A stretch of 59,360 bases of DNA from Curvibacter soli (GCF_029211125.1 NZ_JARGEN010000039.1:1-59360); one strand, 5' to 3'; shown: positions 19,635 through 31,800, counted from the first letter of the stretch. Numbers and translations are program-made. Notes: generated from the sequence alone by a model not told the origin.

Positions 19635-21356
19635 ATGCCGCACAACGTCGCCCTGATCCACATCATCGCCGCCGGCCTTGGGCTGGCACTGCTGCTCGGC
19701 TTCGTGGCGGCCAAGCTGCGGCTGCCCGCGCTGGTGGGGTACCTGGTGGCGGGCATCCTGATCGGCCCGTCCACGCCGGGCTTCGTGGCCGACGCGGAGA
19801 TCGCCAAGCAGCTCGCCGAGATCGGCGTGATGCTGCTGATGTTTGGCGTGGGCCTGCATTTCTCGCTCAGCGATCTGCTGGCCGTGCGCTGGATCGCCGT
19901 GCCCGGCGCGCTGGTGCAGATGCTGGCCGCCACGCTGCTGGGCACCGGCGTAGCGCTGCTCTGGGGCTGGAACCCGGGTGGCGCGCTGGTGTTCGGGCTG
20001 TCGCTGTCGGTGGCCAGCACCGTAGTGCTGCTGCGCGCGCTCGAAACCCTGGGCATCCTGGATTCTTTCACGGGCCGCGTGGCCGTGGGCTGGCTGGTGG
20101 TGGAAGACCTCGCCATGGTGCTGGTGCTGGTGCTGCTGCCGCCGCTGGCCGGCTGGCTGGGCGGCAAAGGCGATGGCGCGGGCACCGACGCGCTGTGGCG
20201 CTCGCTCGGCATCACGCTGCTGCAGGTGGGCGGCTTCGTGCTGTCGATGCTCGTGGTGGGGCGGCGGCTGTTCCCGTGGGTGCTGTGGCAGGCCGCGCGC
20301 ACCGGCTCGCGCGAGCTGTTCACGCTCTGCGTGGCGGCTGCGGCGGTGAGCATCGCCTACGCGGCCTCGGCGCTGTTCGGCGTGTCGTTCGCGCTCGGCG
20401 CGTTCTTCGCCGGCATGGTGCTGCGCGAGTCGGAGTTCAGCCACCGCGCGGCGGAGGAATCGCTGCCGCTGCGCGACGCCTTCGCCGTGCTGTTCTTCGT
20501 CTCGGTGGGCATGCTGTTCGACCCGTGGGTGGTGGTGCAACATCCATGGCAGACGCTGGCGGTGATCGCCATCATCATGCTCGGCAAGACCATCGCCGCC
20601 GCGGCGCTGGTGCTGGCCTTCCGCTACCCGCTGGGCACGGCGCTCACCATCTCGGCCAGCCTGGCGCAGATCGGCGAGTTCTCGTTCATCCTGATCGGCC
20701 TGGGCGGCACGCTGGGCCTGCTGCCCAAGGAGGGTCAGAGCCTGGTGCTGGCGGGCGCGCTGATCTCCATCGCGCTCAACCCGCTGCTGTTCCGCGCGGT
20801 GGTGCCGCTGCAGAGGTGGCTCAGCGAGAATTCCGGGCTGGCGCGGCGGCTGGAGTTGCGCGACGACCCGCTGGCCGAGCTGCCCATGACCACCGACCAG
20901 CGCTTTCTGGCCCGCCAGGTGGTGCTGGTGGGCTACGGCCGGGTCGGACAGCGTATCGCCGACGCGCTGGCCGCGCACGACCTGCCGTTCGTCGTGGTCG
21001 ACCAGAACCGCGACATCGTGGAGCGCCTGCGCGCCGAGGGCCGCGCCGCGGTGTCGGGCGACGCGGCGGACCAGGCGGTGCTGATCCAGGCGCACATCGC
21101 GCGCGCGCGCATGCTCGTCATCGCCATCCCCGACACGCTGCACGTGCGCCAGATGGTTGCCGCCACGCGCATGCTCAACCCCGGCATCGAGACCGCCGTG
21201 CGCGCCCACGGCGAGGAGGAGGCGCGGCTCATGGAGCGCGAGAACCTGGGCCGCATCTTCCTGGCGGAGGAGGAGCTGGCGCAGTCCATGGTGCGCCACG
21301 TGCTGGAGCGCTCCACGCACGCGCCGACCCGTGCCACGATGCCGGGGATTCTGTAG
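19635..21356 (+). CDS. Monovalent cation:proton antiporter-2 (CPA2), YbaL/KefB type
   Basis: The 573-residue inner-membrane protein has an N-terminal exchanger domain of about 12 helices (residues 1-390; signature GPSTPGFVADAEIAKQLAEIGVMLLMFGVGLHF in residues 43-75) and a C-terminal TrkA-N domain (VLVGYGRVGQRIADALAAHD, about residue 434). It should exchange K+ or Na+ for protons, gated by the nucleotide-binding domain. ATG 19635 has GCGGAGGAG upstream. No KefF/KefG-type partner gene is adjacent. Repeats A, B and E fill the region after its stop. Confidence 0.9.
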   Translation: MPHNVALIHIIAAGLGLALLLGFVAAKLRLPALVGYLVAGILIGPSTPGFVADAEIAKQLAEIGVMLLMFGVGLHFSLSDLLAVRWIAVPGALVQMLAATLLGTGVALLWGWNPGGALVFGLSLSVASTVVLLRALETLGILDSFTGRVAVGWLVVEDLAMVLVLVLLPPLAGWLGGKGDGAGTDALWRSLGITLLQVGGFVLSMLVVGRRLFPWVLWQAARTGSRELFTLCVAAAAVSIAYAASALFGVSFALGAFFAGMVLRESEFSHRAAEESLPLRDAFAVLFFVSVGMLFDPWVVVQHPWQTLAVIAIIMLGKTIAAAALVLAFRYPLGTALTISASLAQIGEFSFILIGLGGTLGLLPKEGQSLVLAGALISIALNPLLFRAVVPLQRWLSENSGLARRLELRDDPLAELPMTTDQRFLARQVVLVGYGRVGQRIADALAAHDLPFVVVDQNRDIVERLRAEGRAAVSGDAADQAVLIQAHIARARMLVIAIPDTLHVRQMVAATRMLNPGIETAVRAHGEEEARLMERENLGRIFLAEEELAQSMVRHVLERSTHAPTRATMPGIL

Positions 21357-21415
21357 ATGAAAAATGCCTCCAGCGCAGGCGAAACAAGCGCTGGATGCTA
21401 TCTATTCGATAGCGA
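21357..21415. repeat. Family E repeat, copy 4
   Basis: Starts with GAAAAATGCCTCCAGCG one base after the antiporter TAG and continues through AACAAGCGCTGGATGCTATC. It is in the opposite orientation to copies 2 and 3. It contains dyads CCAGCGC/GCGCTGG and CTATC/GATAG and could also work as a transcript end. Confidence 0.55.
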
Positions 21416-21426
21416 CTGGCCTAGCG

Positions 21427-21542
21427 CAGTGCTGGCAGGTGCATAGCGCTCTCACCCACGAGGTGAACCCCATCGAAGCCGTCAACGCTCGATTGCATGC
21501 GGCCTGGCAAGGGATGCAAAGCGGTCAACTGCCGTTTCCAGG
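21427..21542. repeat. Family A element, copy A3 (inverse orientation)
   Basis: Runs from CAGTGCTGGCAGGTGCATAG to GCCGTTTCCAGG and matches the short 118-bp form read on the opposite strand. Its left end carries the junction GTGCTGGCAGG seen in the long forms instead of the perfect CCTGGAAACGGCA end. It abuts a short family B element. Confidence 0.7.
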
Positions 21543-21612
21543 TTCAACGCTGAGCAGCACATGAAACCGCGCCTTTTGCCGCATCGCTTTTCAAGCATCG
21601 AACACCGCACTA
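21543..21612. repeat. Family B element, short copy (B2) joined to A3
   Basis: Begins TTCAACGC, shared by the edge of A3 and the family B left end, then AGCAGCACATGAAACCGCGC, and ends AGCATCGAACACCGCACTAG. The central dyad part of B1 is missing. The shared border suggests recombination between families A and B. Confidence 0.6.
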
Positions 21613-21618
21613 GCGGTG

Positions 21619-22686
21619 TCAGCGGGCCGGCGGCTCCGCCTCGTGGCTGCTGTTGGCGAAGATGTCCCAGGCCGCGATGAACAGCGCCGCGATGACCGGG
21701 CCGATGACGAAGCCGTTCAGGCCGAACATCGCCATGCCGCCCAGCGTGGAGATCAGCACCACGTAGTCGGGCATGCGCGTGTCCTTGCCCACGAGGATGG
21801 GGCGCAGGATGTTGTCCACCAGCCCGATCACGCCCACGCCCACGGCGATCAGCACGATGCCCTGCACGAGCGCGCCCGTGGCCAGGAAGTACACGGCCAC
21901 CGGGCCCCAGATCAGGCCCGCGCCCACCGCCGGCAGCAGCGACAGGAAGGCCATCAGCACGCCCCACAGCAGCGGCGCCTCGATGCCCAGGGCCCAGAAG
22001 GTCAGCCCGCCGATCAGGCCCTGCGTCGCGGCCACCGCGATGTTGCCCTTGACGGTGGCCCGTATCACGGTGGCGAACTTGGCGCCCAGGGCCCGCTTGT
22101 GCATGTCGTCGAGCGGCACCGCGTGGAGGATCAGCGCCACCAGCGCCATGCCGTCGCGCAGCAGGAAGAACAGCAGGTACAGCATGATGCAGAACCCCAC
22201 GAGGAACTGAAACGTGTTCTGCCCGATGTTGAACGCCTGCGTGGCCAACACCTGGCCGCCCTGCACCGCGATGGCCGAGAGCTTTTGCTGCAGCGAGGCG
22301 ATGCTGGTGATGCCCAAGCGCTCCAGTTGCCCCACCAGCCACGAAGGCAGGGCCGCCACGATCTGCTGGAAGTAGGCGCCCATGTCGATTTCGCCGGACT
22401 TCAGCCGCGCGTACACGGTGGCGGCCTCCTGCACCAGCGAGACGGCCACCAGCGCCGTGGGCAGGATGACGATGAGCAGGCACAGCCCCAGCGTCGCCAG
22501 CGCGGCCAGCGTGGGCCGCTGCGGCATGCGCGCGACGATGCGGCGGTGCAGCGGCGCGAACACGATGGTCAGCACCACGCCCCAGAACACCGCGCCGTAG
22601 AAGGGCCAGAGGATGGCCAGGAAGGCCAGCGTCACGCCGGCCAGCAGCAGCAGGAAGGTCTTGCGCTGGAGGTCTTTCGAATTCAT
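21619..22686 (-). CDS. AI-2E family transporter (putative permease)
   Basis: The 355-residue inner-membrane protein has about eight hydrophobic segments, including FLAILWPFYGAVFWGVVLTIVF near the N terminus and the conserved late part ILVGKDTRMPDYVVLISTLGG and GLNGFVIGPVIAALF. The family (TqsA/PerM-like) includes autoinducer-2 exporters and Na+/H+ antiporters, so the substrate cannot be told from sequence. The inner ATG at 22686 is used because the longer frame codes for low-complexity sequence. Repeat elements lie just past its stop. Confidence 0.87.
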   Translation of the reverse strand: MNSKDLQRKTFLLLLAGVTLAFLAILWPFYGAVFWGVVLTIVFAPLHRRIVARMPQRPTLAALATLGLCLLIVILPTALVAVSLVQEAATVYARLKSGEIDMGAYFQQIVAALPSWLVGQLERLGITSIASLQQKLSAIAVQGGQVLATQAFNIGQNTFQFLVGFCIMLYLLFFLLRDGMALVALILHAVPLDDMHKRALGAKFATVIRATVKGNIAVAATQGLIGGLTFWALGIEAPLLWGVLMAFLSLLPAVGAGLIWGPVAVYFLATGALVQGIVLIAVGVGVIGLVDNILRPILVGKDTRMPDYVVLISTLGGMAMFGLNGFVIGPVIAALFIAAWDIFANSSHEAEPPAR

Positions 22687-22926
22687 GGGCAAAGCTGTGC
22701 TCCTTGCGGTGTGGCGCGGCGCGGAAGACCGCCGGGCCGGAGCTGGCATTGCCCGATGGCGCATTCCCCCGGGCATCAGGCACTCTCCCGCATCGACCGG
22801 CTCGGGCGCGCGGGCCTGCTCTGGCTCGGCGGTTGGTGGCGCATCGTACACGTTGGCGCGCAGGCGCCAAGCGCGCGCTTCGCCATTGCCGGGCCCTGCG
22901 GGAGGCGCGGCCGGTGCGGGGTGCCG

Positions 22927-23445
22927 TCAGCGGGCCTTGCCGCCCAGGTAGGTCGAGAGCAGGTCGAAGAACCGCTGGTAGAACTTGCCGTCCGCAATGG
23001 TCTGGCCGGCCACCTTCACCAGCGAGTCGGCGCTTTTGGACCACGGCATGGTGATGCTGCCTGCGCCGGCCACGCTGAACCCCGTGGCGTTCGAAGTCTT
23101 CTTGAGCTCGTAGGTGGTCTCCACCGCGTTGGCAAACACCATGGCCCCGCCGTCCTGCTCCTTGCAGGTGACGTAGAAATCGATGGTGGTGTTGACCTCG
23201 TCATCGGGCTGGAAGTGCTTCTGGGCATGGACGGACAGCCCATCGCTGGCCTCGATGCGGTAGCCCTGGCTGAGCAGCGCCATCTGCGCGGCATCGCAGG
23301 CCTTCACGGGGGCGCTGTCCACGGCCCGCTGGAAGGGGGTCTCCTTCTTGAAGTCCTCGTCCTCGTAGACCGGAGAGCTGCCACACCCGGCAAGAGCAGC
23401 AAGCAGGGACACCACGACGGCCGGCTTCAGCAACAGTGTTTTCAT
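22927..23445 (-). CDS. DUF2242-type lipoprotein
   Basis: The 172-residue product has a type II signal peptide with lipobox LAALAGC (cysteine about residue 21), so it should be lipid-anchored in the envelope. The mature part (TPFQRAVDSAPVKACDAAQMALLSQGYRI) resembles the DUF2242 family of betaproteobacteria, whose function is unknown to me. It stands alone. A family A element begins 13 bp upstream of its start, so the promoter must be in or beyond that element. Confidence 0.75.
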   Translation of the reverse strand: MKTLLLKPAVVVSLLAALAGCGSSPVYEDEDFKKETPFQRAVDSAPVKACDAAQMALLSQGYRIEASDGLSVHAQKHFQPDDEVNTTIDFYVTCKEQDGGAMVFANAVETTYELKKTSNATGFSVAGAGSITMPWSKSADSLVKVAGQTIADGKFYQRFFDLLSTYLGGKAR

Positions 23446-23457
23446 GCCCCCGATTAT

Positions 23458-23575
23458 CCTGGAACCGGCAGGTGCATGGCGCTCTCACCCACGAGGCGAA
23501 CCCCATCGAAGCCATCAACGTTTGATTGCATGCGGCCTGGCAAGGGATACGAAGCGGTCAACTGCCGTTTCCAGG
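23458..23575. repeat. Family A element, short form (A4, 118 bp)
   Basis: Starts CCTGGAACCGGCAGGTGCAT and ends GCCGTTTCCAGG, exactly the same length as A2 but inverted. Flanks are GATTAT and ATGATC. It lies directly upstream of the lipoprotein start, so here the family sits in a 5' rather than a 3' region. Confidence 0.8.
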
Positions 23576-23692
23576 ATGATCCGGGATTGTTCATTGAGGA
23601 CGCGAGGGGCGTGGCGAGTTGCGGGGCGGTTGGGGCACTGGTGAGAAGGCAAGCCCTGCCATTGCCGCCCAGGCAGGGGCCAAAATGACCGC

Positions 23693-23779
23693 GAATCGTC
23701 CGCCAAGAAGGCGCCGCCCCTGGCCGCCCGGCCGCCTGCCGCCGCGGCCAAGCAGAAAGAAGACCAGTGGGAAACCTTC
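23693..23779 (+). pseudogene. Possible relic of a chemoreceptor C-terminal tail
   Basis: One frame reads an alanine/proline-rich linker (SSAKKAPPLAARPPAAAAK) and then EDQWETF. Many chemoreceptors end in such a linker plus the CheR-binding pentapeptide NWETF. Here the frame runs on past WETF instead of stopping, and nothing upstream resembles a receptor, so it would be a short leftover. The rest of 23576-24129 shows no gene apart from the family C element. Confidence 0.3.
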
Positions 23780-23841
23780 TTGAGAGCGGCCCGGTTTCGC
23801 TTTCCTTCCGGACGCGCGGGCGGGGTTTTTTTGGATACTAT

Positions 23842-23908
23842 CGGGGAGTATGCCTATGAATAATCCTGTTTACCTGCGGTGGCAGATAGCATGTGGGGGA
23901 GTATATCT
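23842..23908. repeat. Family C small element, copy 1
   Basis: Contains GGGGAGTATGCC at the left, then TTTACCTGCGGTGGCAG, GCATGTGGGGGAGTATAT at the right. The same pieces in the same order occur at 50360-50443 on the other strand (TTTACTGCGCTGGCAG, GCATGTGGGGAGTATAT). Two copies with about 70% matching bases mark a small mobile or structural repeat. Confidence 0.55.
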
Positions 23909-24129
23909 TCCATGGGCTCCGGAAGGTTGGCGCAAGGGCGGCGCGCCTTGCGCTTGCCTTACATTGCGGCAGTGATCTTCGCCATCCTCCACCGCATCGC
24001 GCCTGCGCCGGGCATAGCGCCCGTCGAGCGCCTGCGCGCCAACCCCGCCGCAGGTTGTGCCATGAGCGCCGCGCGCCGTCGGGGCGCCCCGGAAAAGCGC
24101 ATACCGCAGCCGAAGGCGAAAGCATCCCC

Positions 24130-25142
24130 ATGAACACTTCCGGCGCGCGGATGGCCGCACGGCCCGTCGTCGCCATCCATGGCGGCGCGGGCACCCTCAG
24201 CCGGGCCGGCGCCACGCCCGGACAGCAGCGGCGCTACCGCGATGCCCTGTGCGCCGTCCTGCGGGCGGCGCAGGCGCTGCTGGAGCGCGGCGCGCCGGCC
24301 CTCGACGTGGTGACCGAGGCCGTGCGGCTGCTGGAGGAATGCCCGCTCTTCAACGCCGGGCGCGGCGCGGTCTACACCGCCGATGGCCGGCACGAGCTGG
24401 ATGCCTGCGTGATGCGCGGCGCCGACCTCGCCGTGGGCGCCGTGGCGGGCGTCACGCGGCTGCGCAACCCCGTGCTGGCGGCGCGGTGCGTGCTGGAACA
24501 CCAGGGCCCCGTGCTGCTGATCGGCGAGGGTGCGGAGCGCTTCGCCATGGCGCACGGCTGCGCGACCGTCGATCCGGCCTGGTTCGGTACGCCCGAGCGG
24601 CTGGCGCAACTGCAGGCCGTGCGCGCGGCGGCGGGCGAGGCGACGGCGCTGGACCATGACGGCCAACGCCTGCTGGCGACGGCCACGGCGCCGCTGGAGG
24701 AGCGCGGCAAGTTCGGCACCGTGGGCGCCGTGGCGCTCGACGCGCAGGGCGGCCTGGCGGCGGCGACATCGACCGGCGGCGTCACCAACAAGCTGCCGGG
24801 CCGCGTCGGCGATTCGCCGCTCGCCGGCGCGGGCTGCTACGCCAACGACGCGACGGTGGCCGTGTCGTGTACGGGCGCAGGCGAGGCCTTCATCCGCGGC
24901 TTGGCGGCGCATGACCTGTCGGCGCGCATGGCCTACGGTGGCCTGCCGCTGGGCGAGGCCGCGGGGCGCGTGGTGCACGAGATGCTGCCGCCGCTTGGCG
25001 GGCGCGGCGGGCTGATCGCCGTGGATCGGCAGGGCAATGTGGCGCTGCCTTTCAACACCGAGGGCATGTACCGCGGCTGGGCGCGGTCGGGCGCGGCGCC
25101 GGCCTGCGCCATCTATGCCGACGAGGCCGACGGGAGCGGCGC

Positions 25143-25146
<4 letters not shown>
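24130..25146 (+). CDS. iaaA: Isoaspartyl peptidase/L-asparaginase (Ntn hydrolase)
   Basis: The 338-residue precursor should self-cleave before the threonine in [11 protein letters not shown] (about residue 202) to give two subunits. The N-terminal [13 protein letters not shown] and the [14 protein letters not shown] region, in the order IHGGAG, FNAGRG, GTVG, match plant-type asparaginases. It releases aspartate from isoaspartyl dipeptides or asparagine. Its TGA overlaps the ATG of the following ABC gene. The same order iaaA-gsiABCD occurs in E. coli. Confidence 0.92.
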
Positions 25147-26987
<1,841 letters not shown>

Positions 26988-27041
26988 TTGACGATGCCCG
27001 TGCGCCGCCTTTCGTCGTTTTTCCCCAAGGAGTCCCCAAGC

Positions 27042-28580
27042 ATGAACAAGCGTTTCTCCCGCATTGCTGCCGCCCTGGCGCTGGCCGGCCTGGCCGGCGA
27101 GGCGGCCCACGCCGCCGGCGACCTGGTGGTGGCCGTGCAGTCCAACTTCACCACCACCGACCCCTACGACGCCAACGACACGCTCTCGCAGGCGGTGGCG
27201 AAGTCGTTCTACCAGGGGCTGTTCGGCTTCGACAAGGACATGAAGATGGTGCCCGTGCTGGCCGAGGGCTACACCGCCAGCAAGGACGGCCTGGTCTATA
27301 CCGTCAAGCTCAGGAGCGGCATCCGGTTCCACGACGGCACGCCGTTCAACGCCGAGGCGGTGAAGGTCACGTTCGACCGGGCGACCAACCCCGACAACAA
27401 GCTCAAGCGCTACAACCTCTACAAGAACATCGCCAGGACCGAGGCGCTGGACGCCACCACCGTGCGCTTCACGCTCAAGGAGCCGTTCTCGCCCTTCATC
27501 AACACACTGGCCCATCCCTCGGGCGTCATCATCTCGCCCACGGCGCTGGCCCAGTACGGCAGCAAGGGCATCGCCCAGCACCCCGTGGGCACGGGGCCGT
27601 ACAGGTTCGTCGAATGGAAGGCCACCGACTACCTGAAGGTCGCCAGGTTCGACGGCTACTGGAAGAAGGGCTACCCCAAGCTCGACAGCATCACCTGGCG
27701 CCCCGTGGTGGACAACAACACGCGCGCGGCCATGATGCAGACCAACGAGGCCCACTTCGCCTTCCCCATGCCACCCGAGGCAGTGGCGAGCCTGCAGGCG
27801 AAGCCGAGCCTGGAGGTGACCAGCGCGCCCTCCATCATCCAGCGCTACCTGTCGCTGAACACGCTGCAAAAGCCGTTCGACAACCCCAAGGTGCGCGAGG
27901 CCATCAACTACGCCATCGACAAGGATGCGCTCGTGAAGGTGGCCTTCGCGGGCTACGCGATTCCCGCCGAGGGCGTGCTGCCCAAGGGTGTGGCCTACAA
28001 CACCAGGCTCGGCCCCTGGCCCTACAACCCGGCCAAGGCGCGCGAGCTGCTGAAGGAGGCGGGCTACCCCAACGGTTTCGAGACCACGCTGTGGAGCGCC
28101 TACAACCACACCACGGCGCAGAAGGTGATCCAGTTCGTGCAGCAGCAGCTCGCGCAGGTGGGCATCAAGGTGCAGGTGCTGGCGCTGGAGGCCGGCCAGC
28201 GCGTGGAGCGCGTGGAAAGCGCGCAGGACCCGGCCACCGCGCCGGTGCGCATGTACTACGTGGGCTGGTCGTCATCGACGGGCGAGGCCGACTGGGCGCT
28301 GCGCCCGCTGCTGGCGTCGGAATCGTTCCCGCCGCGCCTGTTCAACACCGCGTATTACAGGAACGACGCGGTGGACGCCGACCTTGCCAAAGCGCTCGTC
28401 ACCACCGATGACGTCGAGAAGACCCGGCTCTACGCCGACGCGCAGCAGCGCATCTGGAAGGACGCGCCCTGGGCCTTCCTGGTGACCGAGCGGCTGCTGT
28501 CGGTGCGCGCGCGCAACCTTGTGGGCTTCTACGTGATTCCGGACGGAAGTTTCAATTTCGATGAGGCAGAACTCAAGTAA
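27042..28580 (+). CDS. gsiB: Peptide/glutathione ABC importer, periplasmic binding protein
   Basis: The 512-residue SBP_bac_5 protein has a signal peptide ending AAHAAGD (about residue 25) and the family region [38 protein letters not shown] and an ordered C-terminal lobe follow. AAGGAG lies eight bases before ATG 27042. It is 54 bp after gsiA and 12 bp before gsiC, so it is part of the same transcript. The substrate is probably glutathione or short peptides by synteny. Confidence 0.9.
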   Translation: MNKRFSRIAAALALAGLAGEAAHAAGDLVVAVQSNFTTTDPYDANDTLSQAVAKSFYQGLFGFDKDMKMVPVLAEGYTASKDGLVYTVKLRSGIRFHDGTPFNAEAVKVTFDRATNPDNKLKRYNLYKNIARTEALDATTVRFTLKEPFSPFINTLAHPSGVIISPTALAQYGSKGIAQHPVGTGPYRFVEWKATDYLKVARFDGYWKKGYPKLDSITWRPVVDNNTRAAMMQTNEAHFAFPMPPEAVASLQAKPSLEVTSAPSIIQRYLSLNTLQKPFDNPKVREAINYAIDKDALVKVAFAGYAIPAEGVLPKGVAYNTRLGPWPYNPAKARELLKEAGYPNGFETTLWSAYNHTTAQKVIQFVQQQLAQVGIKVQVLALEAGQRVERVESAQDPATAPVRMYYVGWSSSTGEADWALRPLLASESFPPRLFNTAYYRNDAVDADLAKALVTTDDVEKTRLYADAQQRIWKDAPWAFLVTERLLSVRARNLVGFYVIPDGSFNFDEAELK

Positions 28581-28592
28581 GCCGCGCCCTGC

Positions 28593-29513
28593 ATGACCCG
28601 CTATCTCGCCGGCCGCCTGCTGGGCCTCGTGCCCACGCTGCTCATCGTGGCGGTGCTGGTGTTCCTGTTTGTACACCTGCTGCCTGGCGACCCGGCGCGC
28701 CTGGCGGCGGGGCCCGACGCGGGGCCCGAGACGGTGGAGCTGGTTCGGCGCGACCTGGGGCTGGATCTGCCGCTGCCGCAGCAGTTCGTGCGCTTCTTCG
28801 GCCATGCGCTGCGGGGCGACTTCGGCCTGTCCATCCGCAGCAAGCGGCCCGTGGCAACCGAGATCGCGGAGCGCTTCTGGCCGACCCTCCTGCTCACCGT
28901 GGCCGCCATGGCGTGGTCGGTGCTGCTGGGGCTGGCCCTGGGCATGGCCTGTGCCGTGTGGCGCAACCGCTGGCCCGACCGCGTGGGCATGACGCTGGCG
29001 GTGTCGGGCATTTCGTTGCCCTCGTTCGCCCTGGGCATGCTGCTCATGCAGTTGTTCTCGGTGCGGCTCGGCTGGCTGCCGACCGTGGGGGCGGATTCGT
29101 GGCGCCACTATGTCCTGCCCTCGCTTACGCTGGGCGCGGGCGTGGCGGCGGTGATGGCGCGCTTCACGCGCAGCGCGTTCATCGACGTCCTGCAGGAAGA
29201 CTATGTGCGCACGGCGCGCGCCAAGGGCCTGGGCGAGCCGATGGTGGTGGTCAAGCACGGGCTGCGCAACGCGCTGATCCCGGTGGTCACCATGATGGGG
29301 CTGCAGTTCGGCTTCCTGCTCGGCGGCTCCATCGTGGTCGAGGTGGTGTTCAACTGGCCCGGCATGGGCCGCCTGCTGGTGGACGCGGTGGAGATGCGCG
29401 ACTACCCGGTGATCCAGGCGCTGGTGCTGCTGTTCTCGCTGGAGTTCATTCTCATCAACCTCGTGGTGGACGTGCTGTACGCCATCATCAACCCCACCAT
29501 CCGATTCAAGTGA
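28593..29513 (+). CDS. gsiC: Peptide/glutathione ABC importer, permease 1
   Basis: The 306-residue inner-membrane permease starts [20 protein letters not shown] and has six hydrophobic segments. The coupling EAA loop lies around [20 protein letters not shown] (about residue 204). It closes with the usual [18 protein letters not shown] and [10 protein letters not shown]. It pairs with GsiD. Its TGA overlaps the GTG start of gsiD. Confidence 0.92.
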   Translation: MTRYLAGRLLGLVPTLLIVAVLVFLFVHLLPGDPARLAAGPDAGPETVELVRRDLGLDLPLPQQFVRFFGHALRGDFGLSIRSKRPVATEIAERFWPTLLLTVAAMAWSVLLGLALGMACAVWRNRWPDRVGMTLAVSGISLPSFALGMLLMQLFSVRLGWLPTVGADSWRHYVLPSLTLGAGVAAVMARFTRSAFIDVLQEDYVRTARAKGLGEPMVVVKHGLRNALIPVVTMMGLQFGFLLGGSIVVEVVFNWPGMGRLLVDAVEMRDYPVIQALVLLFSLEFILINLVVDVLYAIINPTIRFK

Positions 29514-30403
29514 ACACCTCTTCACCTGCCTCTCCGCCGCAGGCCGCGCAAGCGGTACGCACGCCCGCCGCCGAGTTTTGGCGTAAGTTCCTGCGCCAGC
29601 GCGTGGCGCTCGCAGCGGGCGCGTTCGTGCTGCTGCTGGTGCTGGTGGCGGCGCTGGCGCCCTGGTTCGCGCCCTACGATGCCGAGAACTTCTTCGACTA
29701 CGACGCGCTCAACGCGCCACCCTCGGCGCAGCACTGGTTCGGCGTGGATGCGCTGGGGCGCGACATCTTCAGCCGCATCCTCATGGGTGCGCGCATCTCG
29801 CTGGCCGCAGGCCTGGTCTCGGTGGCCGTGGGCGCCGTGGCGGGCACGCTGCTGGGCCTGCTGGCGGGCTACTACGAGGGCTGGTGGGACCGCATCGTGA
29901 TGCGCATGTCCGACGTGCTGTTCGCCTTCCCCGGCATCCTGCTGGCCATCGGCATCGTGGCCATCCTGGGCAACGGCATGCTCAACGTCATCATGGCGGT
30001 GGCGGTGTTCAGCGTGCCGGCGTTCGCGCGGTTGGTGCGCGGCAACGTGCTGGCGCTCAAGCACCAGACCTTCATCGAGGCGGCGCGCTCCATCGGCGCA
30101 TCGGACGCGGTCATCATGCTGCGCCACCTGCTGCCGGGCACGGTGTCGGCGGTGGTGGTGTACCTCACCATGCGCATCGGCACTTCCATCATCACGGCTG
30201 CCAGCCTGTCGTTCCTGGGGCTGGGCGCGCAGCCGCCCACGCCGGAATGGGGGGCGATGCTCAATGAGGCGCGCGCCGACATGCTCAACGCGCCGCACAT
30301 CGCGCTGTTCCCGAGCCTGGCGATCTTCGCGACGGTGCTGGCGTTCAACCTGCTGGGCGACGGGCTGCGCGATGCGCTGGACCCCAGGATCGGCAGCCTT
30401 TGA
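29510..30403 (+). CDS. gsiD: Peptide/glutathione ABC importer, permease 2
   Basis: The 297-residue permease starts at GTG 29510 inside the stop of gsiC (GTGA), which suggests tight coupling. It has a cytoplasmic N-terminal stretch ([15 protein letters not shown]), the segment [17 protein letters not shown], the EAA loop ([20 protein letters not shown]) and C-terminal [17 protein letters not shown]. Its TGA is the first part of the TGATCCT border of repeat A5, as for rlmH and A1. Confidence 0.9.
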   Translation: MNTSSPASPPQAAQAVRTPAAEFWRKFLRQRVALAAGAFVLLLVLVAALAPWFAPYDAENFFDYDALNAPPSAQHWFGVDALGRDIFSRILMGARISLAAGLVSVAVGAVAGTLLGLLAGYYEGWWDRIVMRMSDVLFAFPGILLAIGIVAILGNGMLNVIMAVAVFSVPAFARLVRGNVLALKHQTFIEAARSIGASDAVIMLRHLLPGTVSAVVVYLTMRIGTSIITAASLSFLGLGAQPPTPEWGAMLNEARADMLNAPHIALFPSLAIFATVLAFNLLGDGLRDALDPRIGSL

Positions 30404-30404
30404 T

Positions 30405-30722
30405 CCTAGAAACGGCAGTTGACCGCTTCGTATCCCTTGACAAGCCGCATGAAATCGAGCGTTGACGGCTTCGATGGCGTTCACCTCGTGGGTGAGAGCG
30501 CTATGCACCTGCCAGCACCGCGCTCGGCGCGCCATGCGGCGTTGCTCCTCCTTGCGGGCAGTAGCCCGCCGCGTCGTCGCCCTTGCAGGGCGCAGGCCTG
30601 CCGGAGACAGGCCTTCTTCGCGCTGTCCAACAGCACGCAGGTGCTGTTGGAGCCGCTGCGCTCAGCCTTGCCTGGCACCCCGATCACGGCACCGGCAGGC
30701 GCATCCAACTGCCGTTTCTAGG
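30405..30722. repeat. Family A element, long form (A5, 318 bp)
   Basis: Starts CCTAGAAACGGCAGTTGACC and ends GCCGTTTCTAGG. The mutations in the two ends compensate (CCTAGAAAC against GTTTCTAGG), so the inverted repeat is kept. It shares the second module with A1 and has an extra 80-bp insert with hairpins (CAGCACGCAGGTGCTG). It fills nearly all of the 389-bp gap between gsiD and the end of pdxA. Confidence 0.78.
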
Positions 30723-30792
30723 TTGATCCTGGGCAGCCGGGCCGCGGATTCTTCGGGATGCCAGCGGTCCGCCGGTGCAGGCGCGTGCGCCG

Positions 30793-31800
30793 TCAGGCGC
30801 GCGCGGCGGCGAGACGGCTGGCATAGCCGATGGCGGCCTGGAGGCTGCCGGGGTCGGCGCTGCCGCGCCCCGCGATGTCGAAGGCGGTGCCGTGATCGGG
30901 GCTGGTGCGCACGAAGGGCAGGCCGAGCGTGATGTTCACGCCTTTTTCCAGACCCAGGTATTTCACCGGAATCAGGCCCTGGTCGTGGTACTGCGCCACC
31001 ACCACGTCGAACCGGCCCCGGCGCGCCTGCATGAAAACCGTGTCGCCCGGCCAGGGGCCGCTGGCATCCATCCCCTCGCGCCGCGCGGCTTCGATGGCCG
31101 GGCCAATGATGCGCGTCTCTTCGTCGCCGAACAGGCCGCCTTCGCCCGCATGCGGGTTGAGCCCGGCCACGGCGATGCGCGGCGCGGCGATGCCCAGCGC
31201 CCGGCCGCCTTCGTGGGCGAAGCGGATGGCCGACATCTGCGCGTCGAAGTCCGCGCGGCGGATGGCGTCGAGCAGCGAGCAATGGATGGTGACGAGCACC
31301 GTGCGGATCTCGTCGTTGGCCAGCATCATCGCCACGCGCCGGGCGCCGCCCTGTTCGGCCAGGATCTCCGTGTGGCCGGGATAGTGCAAACCGGCGGCTG
31401 CCAGCGCCTCCTTGTGGATCGGCGCGGTGACGATGCCCGCGACCTGGCCTGCCTTCGCCAGCCGGATCGCCGCCATGATCGCGTCGAAGGCGGCCTGGCC
31501 GCTGGCGGCGTTGACCACGCCGATGGGCGGCAGGGCATCGAGCCGTGACGCTGCAAAGACGTTCACCGTGCCTTCGTCGAGCAGCGCCTCGCCGACGTCG
31601 CCCAGGGTGCGCAGGCGCACAGGCGTGCCGAGCGCGTCGAAGGCATGGCGCATGACCAGCGGGTCGCCCACCACGATGCAGGTGCGGGCGTAGGGGGCTT
31701 GCAGAAGTGTCTTGGCCACGATCTCCGGGCCGATGCCGGAAGGGTCGCCCATGGTCACGGCCAGGGGCCGGGGGGTGGGGGCGGGGTTGCTGCGTGGCAT
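30793..31800 (-). CDS. pdxA: 4-hydroxythreonine-4-phosphate dehydrogenase family protein
   Basis: The 335-residue enzyme oxidises 4-phosphohydroxy-L-threonine in pyridoxal phosphate synthesis. The N-terminal AVTMGDPSGIGPEIV, the metal-ligand region GHTEILAE, GLNPHAGEGGLFGDEE and YHDQGLIPVKYLGLEKGVN are present. Paralogues (PdxA2) act in other pathways, and the absence of rsmA or surA nearby means that cannot be excluded. It is convergent with the gsi operon across repeat A5. Confidence 0.9.
   Translation of the reverse strand: MPRSNPAPTPRPLAVTMGDPSGIGPEIVAKTLLQAPYARTCIVVGDPLVMRHAFDALGTPVRLRTLGDVGEALLDEGTVNVFAASRLDALPPIGVVNAASGQAAFDAIMAAIRLAKAGQVAGIVTAPIHKEALAAAGLHYPGHTEILAEQGGARRVAMMLANDEIRTVLVTIHCSLLDAIRRADFDAQMSAIRFAHEGGRALGIAAPRIAVAGLNPHAGEGGLFGDEETRIIGPAIEAARREGMDASGPWPGDTVFMQARRGRFDVVVAQYHDQGLIPVKYLGLEKGVNITLGLPFVRTSPDHGTAFDIAGRGSADPGSLQAAIGYASRLAAARA

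Noticed and set aside
23790-23832. A rho-independent terminator at the T-run 23826-23832
   Set aside because: The GC-rich sequence before the T-run does not form a convincing stem.
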